From: Rhodovulum marinum
GTDB lineage: Bacteria > Pseudomonadota > Alphaproteobacteria > Rhodobacterales > Rhodobacteraceae
Direction of reading: 5' to 3'
NCBI RefSeq assembly: GCF_004343075.1
Contig: NZ_SLXP01000010.1
Coordinates: forward strand, 14,923 to 78,922
DNA: 64,000 bases
Shown: one piece after another, positions 7,027-15,426 of the stretch
How positions within the stretch are numbered: position 1 is the stretch's first letter
Layout of the letters: the number at the start of each line of letters is the position of its first letter
Made by a program: the position numbers and the translations under genes
Notes under the pieces: model-generated
Told to the model about the DNA's origin: nothing
Seen by the model: only the letters and a program-made list of their open reading frames with translations
The model's database searches: none

Positions 7027-9185
7027 GCCGCCACCTGCCCGGACGCCTTGGCCGGCGCGACAGCCGCATCCCTGATCTGCAAGGTCGCCTTGATGCGGCC
7101 CTTGCGGCCGTCCTCGTAGGTGACTTCGGTTTCGGTGTAGATGCTGTCGGACCCGTCATAGAGCGCGGTCACGAGGTCGGCGAATTTCTCGGCGATGATG
7201 TTGCGGCGGACCTTGCGGGTGCGGGTCAGTTCGCCGTCATCGGCATCGAGTTCCTTGTGCAGGATCAGGAAGCGGTGGATCTGGCAGCCCGAGAGCATCG
7301 GGTCATCGGCCACGGAGCGGTTCACCTCTTCGACATGGGCCTGGATCGTATCCAGCACGCGCGGATGGCCGGCGAGTTCCTGGTAGGAGGCATAGGCGAT
7401 GTTGTTCCGCTCGGCCCAGTTGCCGACCGCCGTCAGGTCGATGTTGATGAAGGCAGTGCAGCGGTCGCGCCCCGCGCCGAACACCACCGCCTCCAGGATG
7501 TCGGGATAGAACTTCAGCTTGTTCTCGACATATTTGGGGGCGAACAGGCGCCCGTCGGCCATCTTGCCCACGTCCTTGGCCCGGTCGATGATCCGCAGAT
7601 GCCCGGTCGCCTCTTCGAAGAAGCCGGCGTCGCCGGTGGCCACCCAGCCTTCCGGGTCCTTGGTGGAGGCGGTGCTTTCGGCGTTCTTGTAGTATTCGAC
7701 GAAGGTGCCGGGCGAGCGATAGAACACCTCGCCGTTCTCGGCGATCTTCACCTCGACGCCCGGGGAGGGCACGCCCACGGTGTCGGATCGCACCTGGCCG
7801 TCGGGCTGCTGGGTGATGAACACGCTGGCCTCGGTCTGGCCGTAGAGCTGTTTGAGGTTGATGCCGAGCGAGCGATAGAAGTCGAAGATCTCGGGGCCGA
7901 TCGCCTCTCCGGCGGTATAGGCCACGCGGATCCGCGACAGACCGAGGGTGTTCTTGAGCGGTCCGTAGACCAGCACCTCGCCCGTGCGGTAGTTGAAATA
8001 ATCCCGCAGCGGCTGCGGATAGAGGTTCAGAAGCGGCCCCCGCGCGCGGAAGTATTTCCGCGCCTCCAACGGATGGCGCAACCGGACGAAGAAACCCCGC
8101 ACCGCGTTTTCCACGATGGTTTCAATCGCGAAACCGATCCCCATGGCATAGCGATACATCCAGCGCAGGCGCCGGCGCAGCGTGGGCCTGGACCGCTTGG
8201 TGCGGTAGCGCGGCATGCCGTATTCCTCGCCGGTATCCTTGGCGAACTCCATGAAATGCTTGAAAAGCGCATGTTTAAGGTCGCCCGCATCCTCCATCCG
8301 GATCATGACATTGGTCAGCATCGTCTCGAAGATGCGGGGCGGCGCGAAGAAATAGGTGGGGCCGATCTCGCGCAGGTCGGTCATCATCGTGTCGGGGCTT
8401 TCGGGGCAGTTCACGCAGAAGCCCGCGACCATGGCCTGGCCGATGGAAAAGATGAAATCCCCCACCCAGGCCATCGGCAGGTAGGCGAGAACCTCTTCGT
8501 CCTGGCCCAGGTGGTCGAACTCCACCGACGCCTTGGCCGTCTCGATGATGTTGCGGTTGGACAGCACCACGCCCTTGGGCTTGCCCGTCGTGCCGCTGGT
8601 ATACAGCATCACGCAGGTCGACTCCCAGGTCAGCTCGGCGATGCGCGCCTCCAGCTCGGGTTCCAGCCGGGCGTGGGCCGCGCGGCCCTCTTCCTCGATG
8701 TCCTTCAGCCAGTTCAGGTGCGTGTGGTCGTATTTCCGCATGCCCCGCTTGTCGTTGTAGAGGACATGTTCGATGTGGTGGATGCGGTCCTGAACCTCGA
8801 TGACCTTGTCGACCTGTTCCTGGTCGCCGCAGACCACGAAACGCGCACCGCAATGGTCCAGCACATAAGCCATCTCCTCGGCCACCGCGTCCTGGTACAG
8901 CGGCACCGGGATCGCGCCGCACATCTGTACGGCCACCATCGCCCAGTAATGCGCCGGCCGGTTGCGCCCGATGACCGCGACATGCTCGCCGCGCTCGAGC
9001 CCGAGGGCCAGCATGCCCATCGCTATGGCACGGATTTCGTCATTGGCCTGGCCCCAGGTCCAGCACTGCCAGATCCCGAATTCCTTTTCGCGATAGGCGG
9101 GCTTGTCGCCGTAAAGACGCACGTTCCGGGCCAGCAGTGCCGGAATGGAACAGAGCTCGTCCGTGGACGCGCCATGTAGTGCCAA
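7023..9185 (-). CDS. Long-chain acyl-CoA synthetase-type AMP-dependent ligase
   Basis: First gene of the operon, a 720-residue ANL-superfamily ligase of the long FadD15/plant-ACSBG type. The P-loop-like motif YTSGTTGKPKG is at 195-205; later segments include YGQTEASVF (adenine-binding Y/F-G-x-TE motif), ATGDAGFFEE (the TGD motif) and DRAKDVGKMADGRLFAPKYVEN (hinge and A10 region). It converts a carboxylic acid, ATP and CoA to acyl-CoA. A central insertion (about 310-380) rich in aromatic and basic residues is typical of the long form. Together with the PaaK-like ligase at the other end, it implies an acid imported by the ABC system and then trapped as a CoA ester. Confidence 0.88.
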   Translation of the reverse strand: MALHGASTDELCSIPALLARNVRLYGDKPAYREKEFGIWQCWTWGQANDEIRAIAMGMLALGLERGEHVAVIGRNRPAHYWAMVAVQMCGAIPVPLYQDAVAEEMAYVLDHCGARFVVCGDQEQVDKVIEVQDRIHHIEHVLYNDKRGMRKYDHTHLNWLKDIEEEGRAAHARLEPELEARIAELTWESTCVMLYTSGTTGKPKGVVLSNRNIIETAKASVEFDHLGQDEEVLAYLPMAWVGDFIFSIGQAMVAGFCVNCPESPDTMMTDLREIGPTYFFAPPRIFETMLTNVMIRMEDAGDLKHALFKHFMEFAKDTGEEYGMPRYRTKRSRPTLRRRLRWMYRYAMGIGFAIETIVENAVRGFFVRLRHPLEARKYFRARGPLLNLYPQPLRDYFNYRTGEVLVYGPLKNTLGLSRIRVAYTAGEAIGPEIFDFYRSLGINLKQLYGQTEASVFITQQPDGQVRSDTVGVPSPGVEVKIAENGEVFYRSPGTFVEYYKNAESTASTKDPEGWVATGDAGFFEEATGHLRIIDRAKDVGKMADGRLFAPKYVENKLKFYPDILEAVVFGAGRDRCTAFINIDLTAVGNWAERNNIAYASYQELAGHPRVLDTIQAHVEEVNRSVADDPMLSGCQIHRFLILHKELDADDGELTRTRKVRRNIIAEKFADLVTALYDGSDSIYTETEVTYEDGRKGRIKATLQIRDAAVAPAKASGQVAA

Positions 9186-9523
9186 GAATGTCTCCTCCCC
9201 TGCGCCGCGACGCCATCAGCGCGACCCGCGATGCAACGCGGGCGGCCGTGGCCCCTCGGCTGGCCGGTTTCCGGCCCGTTCGGCGGCTGTAGCCGCCTGA
9301 TTGTCCTCGCTTCACCCCGGCAATTCCTGGCTGCACCAGCCTCCTCCGAACCGGGGTAGGTGGAGATTTGCGCATGGCCCCGGGGGCGGTCAAGCAAAAG
9401 GTTAGATAATTGCGCAAGATGCGACGGTGCGGACCACGACGCGCAGGCCCGGCCGCGACCGGGCCAACCCTTGGCCCCGCCCACGCTTTGCCCTAGACGG
9501 GGCGAAACGGAACGGGACGGACG
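9186..9523. other. 338-bp intergenic region between divergent operons
   Basis: No gene seen. It separates the minus-strand transport/ligase operon from the plus-strand saccharopine operon. The AT-richest part is 9391-9416. On the minus strand TTGACC (9388-9393) and CAAATC (9365-9370) are 17 bp apart and could be a weak housekeeping promoter for the transport operon; the -10 match is poor, so this is only a candidate. No clear operator palindrome or terminator was found. Confidence 0.5.
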
Positions 9524-10588
9524 ATGACGCATCTCTGGGTCAGGGCCGAACAGCGGCCGAACGAGGAACGGGTGGGCCTGACGCCCGAAGGCGCGGCGCA
9601 ATTGATCGGCGCCGGGTTGAAGGTCAGCGTCGAGGAAAGTTCGGTGCGCGCACTCCCGATTGACGGTTACGCGCAGGCCGGCTGCGAGATCGTGGCCGAG
9701 AATTCCTGGCCCGACGCACCGGCCGATGCGATCATCTTCGGGCTGAAGGAGCTGCCCGAGGATGGCACGCCCCTGCCCCACCGGCACATCATGTTCGGCC
9801 ATGCCTACAAGGGCCAACCCGCCGGGCGCGACCTGCTGCGCCGCTTTGCGGCGGGGGGCGGGACGCTTTACGACCTGGAGTATCTGGTGGACGACAGCGG
9901 CCGCCGGGTCGCGGCCTTTGGCTATTGGGCGGGCTATGCGGGCGCGGCGGTCAGCCTGATGTGCTGGGCCGCCCAGCAGCGTGGCGGCATCGCGGGGCCG
10001 GCGGGCGTACATCCCGGATCGGAGAGCCTGAAGGCCGCGCTTTCGGAAACGCTCGACGGGCTGGGCCGACCGACCGCCATCGTGATCGGCGCGCTGGGCC
10101 GCGTGGGGACCGGGGCCAGCGATCTTTGTCGCGCGATGGGTGTTGAAACGACCCGCTGGGACATGGCCGAAACCGCCCATGGCGGCCCGTTCCCGGAAAT
10201 CCTGGACCACCAGATTTTCCTCAATTGCATCTTCGCCGCACCGGGTACGCCGGTTTTCGTGCCCGAAAACGCGAAAACGGCGCCAAGGCAGCTAAGCGTG
10301 ATCGGCGACATCGCCTGCGACCCGACCTCGGACTTCTCGCCGATCAAGGTCTATGACCGTGTGACCGACTGGCAGGCGCCGGCGCTGCGCGTCCACGATG
10401 CGCCGCCGCTGGACGTCACCGCCATCGACAACCTGCCCTCGATGCTGCCGGTCGAGTCGTCCCAAGATTACGCCGCGCAGCTTTTGCCCTCGTTGCTGAC
10501 GCTCGCGGATCTGGACGCGGGCGTCTGGGGCCGGGCCAAGGCGGAGTTCGACAAGCATATAAAGACGATCCAGGGAGAACACGCATGA
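9524..10588 (+). CDS. Saccharopine dehydrogenase, NAD+-dependent, L-lysine-forming type (LYS1-like)
   Basis: 354-residue protein of the alanine dehydrogenase/PNT-like fold. The N-terminus LWVRAEQRPNEERVGLTPEGAAQLI is the diagnostic start of lysine-forming saccharopine dehydrogenases, and IMFGHAYKGQP carries the conserved His/Lys of the family active site. The central VIGALGRVGTGA is the dinucleotide-binding loop. It interconverts lysine plus 2-oxoglutarate with saccharopine. Coupled by an ATGA overlap to the next gene, which handles the other half-reaction. Because dapB in this window shows that lysine is made by the diaminopimelate route, the pair most probably works in lysine breakdown (the lysine-ketoglutarate-reductase direction); that direction is an inference. 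Confidence 0.88.
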   Translation: MTHLWVRAEQRPNEERVGLTPEGAAQLIGAGLKVSVEESSVRALPIDGYAQAGCEIVAENSWPDAPADAIIFGLKELPEDGTPLPHRHIMFGHAYKGQPAGRDLLRRFAAGGGTLYDLEYLVDDSGRRVAAFGYWAGYAGAAVSLMCWAAQQRGGIAGPAGVHPGSESLKAALSETLDGLGRPTAIVIGALGRVGTGASDLCRAMGVETTRWDMAETAHGGPFPEILDHQIFLNCIFAAPGTPVFVPENAKTAPRQLSVIGDIACDPTSDFSPIKVYDRVTDWQAPALRVHDAPPLDVTAIDNLPSMLPVESSQDYAAQLLPSLLTLADLDAGVWGRAKAEFDKHIKTIQGEHA

Positions 10589-11715
10589 CGATCCACTGGT
10601 GCGGCACGGGGCTGTCGGCGATTCCGGGGCTGCGACGGCTGATCGAGGCGGGCCGGCCGGTCACCGTCTGGAACCGGACGATCGCCAAGGCGCGCGACGC
10701 CGTCGGCGACCTGACCGACGACATCCGCGCCTTTGACATCGATGCGCTGGCGGGCGTCCTCGCGCCGGGCGACGTTGTGGTGTCGATGCTGCCTGCCGAC
10801 TGGCACGTGCGGCTGGCCGAACTGGCCATCGAGAAAAAGGCCCACTTGGTCACTTCCAGCTATATCTCGCCCGAGATGCATGCGCTGGACGGCGCCGCGC
10901 GCGAGGCGGGCGCCGCCATCGTCAACGAAGTCGGCCTGGATCCCGGCATCGACCACCTGATGGCGCATTGGCTGATGGCCGATTACCGCGCCTCGGGGGC
11001 CTATGCGCCGGACAACACCTATGCCTTTACTTCTTATTGCGGCGGCGTGCCGAAGATCGCCAACGCCTTCCGCTACAAGTTCAGCTGGTCGCCGCTGGGG
11101 GTGCTGCGCGCACTGAAATCCCCCTCCCGTTCGATCCGCGATTTCTCGGAGCTTTCGGTACAACGCCCCTGGGATGCGCTGGGCCGCTACGACGCGCCGC
11201 TGCCCATTCCCGAGACGTTCGAGGTGTACCCCAACCGCGACTCCCTGCCCTTCATGGCGCATTACGGGTTCGAACCGGTCTGGAAGGTGCGCGATTTCGT
11301 GCGCGGCACACTGCGTCTGAACGGCTGGGCCGAGGCGTGGAAACCGATCTTCGACACCATCGAGGGCGGCGCGGACGAGGCCGAATTGAAGGCGCTGTCC
11401 GACCGGCTTTGGGCCGAGAACGCCTATGATGCGGACGAACCCGACCGGGTGGTGTTGTGCGTGTCACTGCATGTCACGCGCGACGGCGCGACCGTCTATC
11501 ACAAGACCTACGTGATGGATGCCTGGGGCGACGCGCGCGGCACCGCCATGGCGCGGCTGGTCTCGGTGCCCGTGGCGCTGGCCGTCGAGGCGGTGCTGAC
11601 CCGCGAAATTCCCGCGGGCGTCACCGCCGCCCCCAGCGACCCGCGGCTGGTCGACCGATGGCTGGGCGAGGTCGATACGCTGGCCCAGCACCTGCAGGTG
11701 GTCGACGGGGCCTAG
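10585..11715 (+). CDS. Saccharopine dehydrogenase, glutamate-forming (LYS9/saccharopine reductase-like)
   Basis: 376-residue protein. It starts with a Rossmann region (IHWCGTGLSAIPGLRRLI; the second Gly motif is slightly altered), followed by VVVSMLPADWHVRLAELAIEKKAHLVTSSYISPEM and NEVGLDPGIDHLMAH, both hallmarks of glutamate-forming saccharopine dehydrogenases. It would split saccharopine to glutamate and 2-aminoadipate-6-semialdehyde. The start codon overlaps the preceding stop (ATGA, 10585-10588). No aminoadipate-semialdehyde dehydrogenase follows directly, though an aldehyde dehydrogenase sits far downstream (61440). Confidence 0.88.
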   Translation: MTIHWCGTGLSAIPGLRRLIEAGRPVTVWNRTIAKARDAVGDLTDDIRAFDIDALAGVLAPGDVVVSMLPADWHVRLAELAIEKKAHLVTSSYISPEMHALDGAAREAGAAIVNEVGLDPGIDHLMAHWLMADYRASGAYAPDNTYAFTSYCGGVPKIANAFRYKFSWSPLGVLRALKSPSRSIRDFSELSVQRPWDALGRYDAPLPIPETFEVYPNRDSLPFMAHYGFEPVWKVRDFVRGTLRLNGWAEAWKPIFDTIEGGADEAELKALSDRLWAENAYDADEPDRVVLCVSLHVTRDGATVYHKTYVMDAWGDARGTAMARLVSVPVALAVEAVLTREIPAGVTAAPSDPRLVDRWLGEVDTLAQHLQVVDGA

Positions 11716-11733
11716 GATGCGCCGGGGAAGCCC

Positions 11734-12066
11734 CTAGCGGTCGAAGAAATCCTCTTCGACCTCGGTCGGGTTGATGCCGATGGCCTCTAGCCCCGCCTCG
11801 AGGTAGTCGGCGAACAACGGCATGTCGACGAGGTAGTTCTCGGTCGGCGTTGTCGCCTCGGCCTTGGCGGTCTCGATCGCCTCGGCCAGGTCGTCGGCGT
11901 CAAAGGTTTCGCGGCCGATCCAGGTCAGCGCGACGAGACTGGCCTTTTCATCCTCGTTCATCGCCCGGATGAAACCGCGCAGCTCGGCCTCGCCCGTCCG
12001 TTTCTCACGGGCCTGAAAGATGACTTGCACCACCTTGCGCGGGCTGATCTCAAGCAGGTCTTCCAT
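11734..12066 (-). CDS. DUF3775 domain protein
   Basis: Small acidic cytoplasmic protein of 110 aa matching the DUF3775 pattern: MEDLLEISPRKVVQVIFQAREKR at the start, FIRAMNEDEKASLVALTWIGRETFD in the centre and a C-terminal stretch on level placement (LVDMPLFADYLEAGLEAIG). Members are conserved in alphaproteobacteria without known function. It lies convergent to the saccharopine genes, separated by 18 bp, and 67 bp downstream of the SDR gene end on the same strand, so it is probably its own transcription unit or a read-through product of the ufa operon. Confidence 0.85.
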   Translation of the reverse strand: MEDLLEISPRKVVQVIFQAREKRTGEAELRGFIRAMNEDEKASLVALTWIGRETFDADDLAEAIETAKAEATTPTENYLVDMPLFADYLEAGLEAIGINPTEVEEDFFDR

Positions 12067-12132
12067 GTCGTCTCATTCTCCTCCGAACGCAAAGGCCAGT
12101 GTCGCCCGCGCGCGCGCCGCGCACAAGGGGCG

Positions 12133-12873
12133 TCACCGCCTGGGCGCGAAGATCGGGAAATACAGCCAATCGGGCAGGAATTGCGACAGCCGGAACAGCC
12201 AGGAAAAGACCGTGGGAAAGCTGCGCGCGAAATTGTCGGTCATCATGTGTTCGACGAATTCATGCGCGGCCGGTTCCGGGTCCATGATGAACGGCATGGC
12301 GAAGTCGTTCTTTTCGGTGAGGCGGGTGCGGATGAAGCCGGGATTGACCACCTGCACCTTGACGCCCGTGCCGCGCAGATCGGCCTGCATGCTTTCGGCC
12401 AGCGACATGACGCCCGCCTTGGACGCGCAATAGCCGATGGCGCCGGGCAGACCGCGGAAGCCCGACAGGCTGCCGGTCAGCACGACATGGCCCGTGCCGC
12501 GTTCGACGAAGCGGGGCACCACCTGCCCCAGCACCCGCGCCGCGCCGGTGAAGTTGATGTCGCACATCGCCTCGACCTGGTCGGCGTCCCAGTCCTGCGC
12601 CGCCTGTGGCCAGTAGACACCAGCAAGGTAGACCAGCCCGTCGATTTCGCCCGCCTCGGTCGCCGCGGCCTTGACCGAGGCGCTGTCCGAGACGTCGATG
12701 CCGACGACATGCGCCCTGGCGGGCAATTCGGCGGCCAGTTCCTCCAGCCTGTCGGTGTTCCGGGCGCTGAGGACCAGTTCCACGCCCAGCGCGCTGAGCC
12801 GTTCGGCGACCGCGCGCCCCAGCCCTTCGCTTGCCCCAACGATCCAGTAACGTTTGCCAATCCAGTTCGTCAC
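12133..12873 (-). CDS. Short-chain dehydrogenase/reductase, last gene of the ufa-type operon
   Basis: 246-residue classical SDR. GASEGLGRAV at 13-22 is the cofactor-binding Gly motif; the catalytic residues are Ser135/137, Tyr148 and Lys152 (YCASK). The start is GTG at 12871-12873, overlapping the upstream stop as GTGA, so it is translationally coupled to the DUF3833 gene. The C-terminus is hydrophobic and aromatic (SWLFRLSQFLPDWLYFPIFAP), suggesting membrane contact. In R. sphaeroides the equivalent five-gene operon ends with an SDR and is part of the RpoE regulon. The substrate is unknown; a lipid-derived carbonyl is a reasonable guess. Confidence 0.85.
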   Translation of the reverse strand: MTNWIGKRYWIVGASEGLGRAVAERLSALGVELVLSARNTDRLEELAAELPARAHVVGIDVSDSASVKAAATEAGEIDGLVYLAGVYWPQAAQDWDADQVEAMCDINFTGAARVLGQVVPRFVERGTGHVVLTGSLSGFRGLPGAIGYCASKAGVMSLAESMQADLRGTGVKVQVVNPGFIRTRLTEKNDFAMPFIMDPEPAAHEFVEHMMTDNFARSFPTVFSWLFRLSQFLPDWLYFPIFAPRR

Positions 12874-13433
12874 GCTGCCTCCTTCGGCCGCAGCGTCGCC
12901 ACCAGTTCGGCCACGGGGATGCCGAACTTGCGGAACTGGCTGCGGTTCATGATCGTTCCATTCTCCATCAAGTACATCCAGTCGACCGTGTCGAGAACAT
13001 GACCGCCGGACTCTTCGGGCAATCTGATACGATAACGCAGATGCACCGCAGACCCCTTTTGCATGCCTTCGCCCGTGCCCACAACGTCGGGCGCCGCGGC
13101 GCGGATGCGGCCGTCATTGCCCAGCGTGAAGGTCCAGCAGCGACTTTGGGTCGCGCCGCTGTCATAACGGAATTCCTCGGCCATGGTTCCGGTGTTGCCG
13201 TCCCAGCGCGCCTCGATATCCGCGACGAATCGCGAGGCGACCCGACCGGTGGGGCCGTAGATCACGCCCTCGCACAGGATCGGGCCGTTCAGATGCCTGC
13301 GGATGTCGAAATCCGGTCCCTTGTCGGCGTAATCCGCGGCGGTCTGGGCCGGGAAGGCCAGCGTGCGCGCACGCAAGATCGCCAGCGCCAGCATCGCAAA
13401 TGCGCCCAGCAGGAAGGCCAGAACGGGGCTCAT
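12870..13433 (-). CDS. DUF3833 family membrane-anchored protein
   Basis: 187 aa, from the ATG at 13433 that overlaps the MFS stop (ATGA). One N-terminal hydrophobic segment (about 3-20), then a soluble domain with the DUF3833 pattern (FDIRRHLNGPILCEGVIYGPTGRVASRF, then TIMNRSQFRKFGIPVAELVATL). No lipobox Cys is visible, so it is an uncleaved anchor rather than a lipoprotein. Function unknown; co-transcription with ufaD/ufaO-type genes and an SDR suggests a role in membrane-lipid modification or lipid-damage handling. DUF3833 proteins look like lipocalin-type folds, which would fit lipid binding (inference). Confidence 0.8.
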   Translation of the reverse strand: MSPVLAFLLGAFAMLALAILRARTLAFPAQTAADYADKGPDFDIRRHLNGPILCEGVIYGPTGRVASRFVADIEARWDGNTGTMAEEFRYDSGATQSRCWTFTLGNDGRIRAAAPDVVGTGEGMQKGSAVHLRYRIRLPEESGGHVLDTVDWMYLMENGTIMNRSQFRKFGIPVAELVATLRPKEAA

Positions 13434-14662
13434 CGGATCGCCTCCCGGGTCAGGGGCGTCGCGACCAGAAGCGCGACGGCCAGCAGTTTCAGGGCGCAGG
13501 GCACCAGCGCATAAAGAACCCCCAGCATCGCCAAGGCGGCGGGCGGGTTGTCGGCACCCGCCGCGAAACCCGCAAGGTCGAGCAGCGGCAGCAGCGTCAC
13601 CGCGGCAAAGGCCAGGGTAAATTTCGACACGAAGGACCAAAGCCCGAAGGCCTGGCCCGCATTGGGGGCGACATGGGCCATGCGGCCGGCGAAGATCGCC
13701 GGCAAAAGCGTCATGTCCGCGCCCAGCGCCGCGCCCGAGGCGATGCAGATCAGCGCGAAGGGGATGATATCGCCCGGCCCCAGCAGCGCGGCATAGCCGA
13801 ACGCCAGGATCGACAGCACCATGCCCGCGATCAGCGTGCGCTTCTCGCCCCAGGCCCGCGCCGCGCGGCCCCAGGCCGGTGCTGACGCGGCGGCCGACAG
13901 GAAGAACAGCAACAAAAGCGGCCCCTCCCAGCCCGGCGCGGCAAGCCGGCTTTCGACGAAGAACAGGAACAGCGTCGAGGTCACGGCAACGGGCGTGGCA
14001 TTCACCAGCGCGATCAACAGCAGGCGACGCGCGACGGGGTCGGCCAGCACCTCGCGAAAGCCGCTGTCCGCGCGGGCGATGGGCAGGTGCCATTCCCGGC
14101 GCATCGCGACCGCGGCCAGCAGCGCAAGCCCCGCGAAGCCCGCAGCGAAAAGCGCGAAGGGTTCCCTGGTCGACATCAGAAGCGTCGGCGCCACCGCCGC
14201 CGCACTGACCCCCAGAAGCGCGCCGGTCTCGCGCCAGGCGGCCAGCCGGACATGCCCGCCCTCGCCCAACCGGCCGGCCCGCGACACGCCCTGTGCATAG
14301 AAGGTGATGGTGAGAAAGCTGAAGGCGGTGAACAGCCCGGTCAGCGTCAACCCGAACCACAACAGCGGCGCGACGGGGGGCGTGACGGCGAACAGCGCGA
14401 CCATCGAAAGCGCCAGAAGCGCCACCGCCCCGGCGACCGCCAGCCCCCGCGCCCGGTGCAACCGTTCCGACAGCCAGCCCAGCGCCGGGTCCTGCACCAC
14501 GTCCAGCAGGCGCAGCCCGAACAGAACCGCGCCCAGCGCGGCCAGGCTGACGCCGTATTCATCGACATAGAACTTGGGCGCATGGATGTAGATCGGCAGC
14601 CCCGCAGACGCGAGCAGCGCCGCGAACAGCGCATAGCCGGGCAGCGGCGCCGCCTCGCGCAT
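13430..14662 (-). CDS. MFS transporter (GPH/MFS_2-type) of the ufa-type operon
   Basis: 410-residue inner-membrane protein with about twelve hydrophobic segments. The N-terminal motif LRLLDVVQDPALGWLSERLHRARG corresponds to the D-x-x-x-D-P-x-x-G-x-x-SD/E signature of the glycoside-pentoside-hexuronide/cation symporter branch. Start ATG at 14662 shares one base with the DUF1365 stop (TGATG) and its stop overlaps the next start (ATGA), so it is locked into the operon. In the R. sphaeroides operon an MFS gene occupies the same place. Substrate unknown; lysolipid or lipid-precursor transport is possible by analogy with other MFS_2 proteins. Confidence 0.85.
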   Translation of the reverse strand: MREAAPLPGYALFAALLASAGLPIYIHAPKFYVDEYGVSLAALGAVLFGLRLLDVVQDPALGWLSERLHRARGLAVAGAVALLALSMVALFAVTPPVAPLLWFGLTLTGLFTAFSFLTITFYAQGVSRAGRLGEGGHVRLAAWRETGALLGVSAAAVAPTLLMSTREPFALFAAGFAGLALLAAVAMRREWHLPIARADSGFREVLADPVARRLLLIALVNATPVAVTSTLFLFFVESRLAAPGWEGPLLLLFFLSAAASAPAWGRAARAWGEKRTLIAGMVLSILAFGYAALLGPGDIIPFALICIASGAALGADMTLLPAIFAGRMAHVAPNAGQAFGLWSFVSKFTLAFAAVTLLPLLDLAGFAAGADNPPAALAMLGVLYALVPCALKLLAVALLVATPLTREAIR

Positions 14663-15426
14663 CAACTGACCTCTTCGGTCGGCGGCTCGGGGCGGGTTCG
14701 GTATTTCGCGCCTTTCAGAAACAGCCACAGCGCATGCCAATGGATCAGCACCAGCACGCGGCGCGACCCGAACGGGCGGCGGAACAGCCCCTTGAGGATC
14801 GCCCAGTTGGTCAGCGGCCGGCGCGGGCCGGTCAGCGTGGCGTATAGCCCGTCCTCGCCATTGGTCGAAAAGTCGATCCAGATGCCCACCCTGTCCGGGC
14901 GGATGTCGAACCGGAAACGATAGCCGCCCTCGATCGGCAGGAAGGGCGAAACGTGGAAGATCTTGGTCGCGGTCAGGATATCGCTGGCCTGGATCGGGCG
15001 CTGGTCGGGGTGGTGGCACAGATAGGAATGACGGTCGCGGAAGGGGTTGTTCACCTCGGCGATCACCACGCGCAGCGTGTCGTCCTTGCCGTAACACAGC
15101 CAGAAGCTGACCGGGTTGAATTCGTGGCCCAGAACGCGCGGGATGGTCAGCAGCTCGATCCGACCCTTGGCCGAATGCAGCGCGTGGGCCGACAGCACCT
15201 GGCGCACCCAGGCGGCGCCCTGCCCGGCGAAATAGGGGCCGCCATGGTCGATGTCATGCACCGACATCACGTTCGAATGGTTGTACGAAAACAGGCGCGG
15301 GCGCCGAGGCGTCGGATCTTCGGCGTTCAGCAGGACATAGTCCACCGTGTGGCGCAGCTTGTGTTCCACCTCGCCACGCCGCTGGTGAAAGGTCACGCCC
15401 CTGACATGTTCAACGATCGCTGTCAT
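14662..15426 (-). CDS. ufaO: DUF1365 protein, UfaO-type (furan fatty acid synthesis)
   Basis: 254-residue DUF1365 protein. Conserved segments: RPRLFSYNHSNVMS with a His, GHEFNPVSFWLCY (the DUF1365 signature), EVNNPFRDRHSYLC and KIFHVSPFLPIEGGYRF. His and Glu in these blocks could bind a metal. From memory of the R. sphaeroides work, the DUF1365 protein of the RpoE regulon is the O2-using enzyme that closes the furan ring of methylated furan fatty acids (UfaO), while the flavoprotein next to it is the desaturase (UfaD). I assign the names by family and gene order only. Its start overlaps the ufaD stop (ATGA at 15423-15426). Confidence 0.7.
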   Translation of the reverse strand: MTAIVEHVRGVTFHQRRGEVEHKLRHTVDYVLLNAEDPTPRRPRLFSYNHSNVMSVHDIDHGGPYFAGQGAAWVRQVLSAHALHSAKGRIELLTIPRVLGHEFNPVSFWLCYGKDDTLRVVIAEVNNPFRDRHSYLCHHPDQRPIQASDILTATKIFHVSPFLPIEGGYRFRFDIRPDRVGIWIDFSTNGEDGLYATLTGPRRPLTNWAILKGLFRRPFGSRRVLVLIHWHALWLFLKGAKYRTRPEPPTEEVS

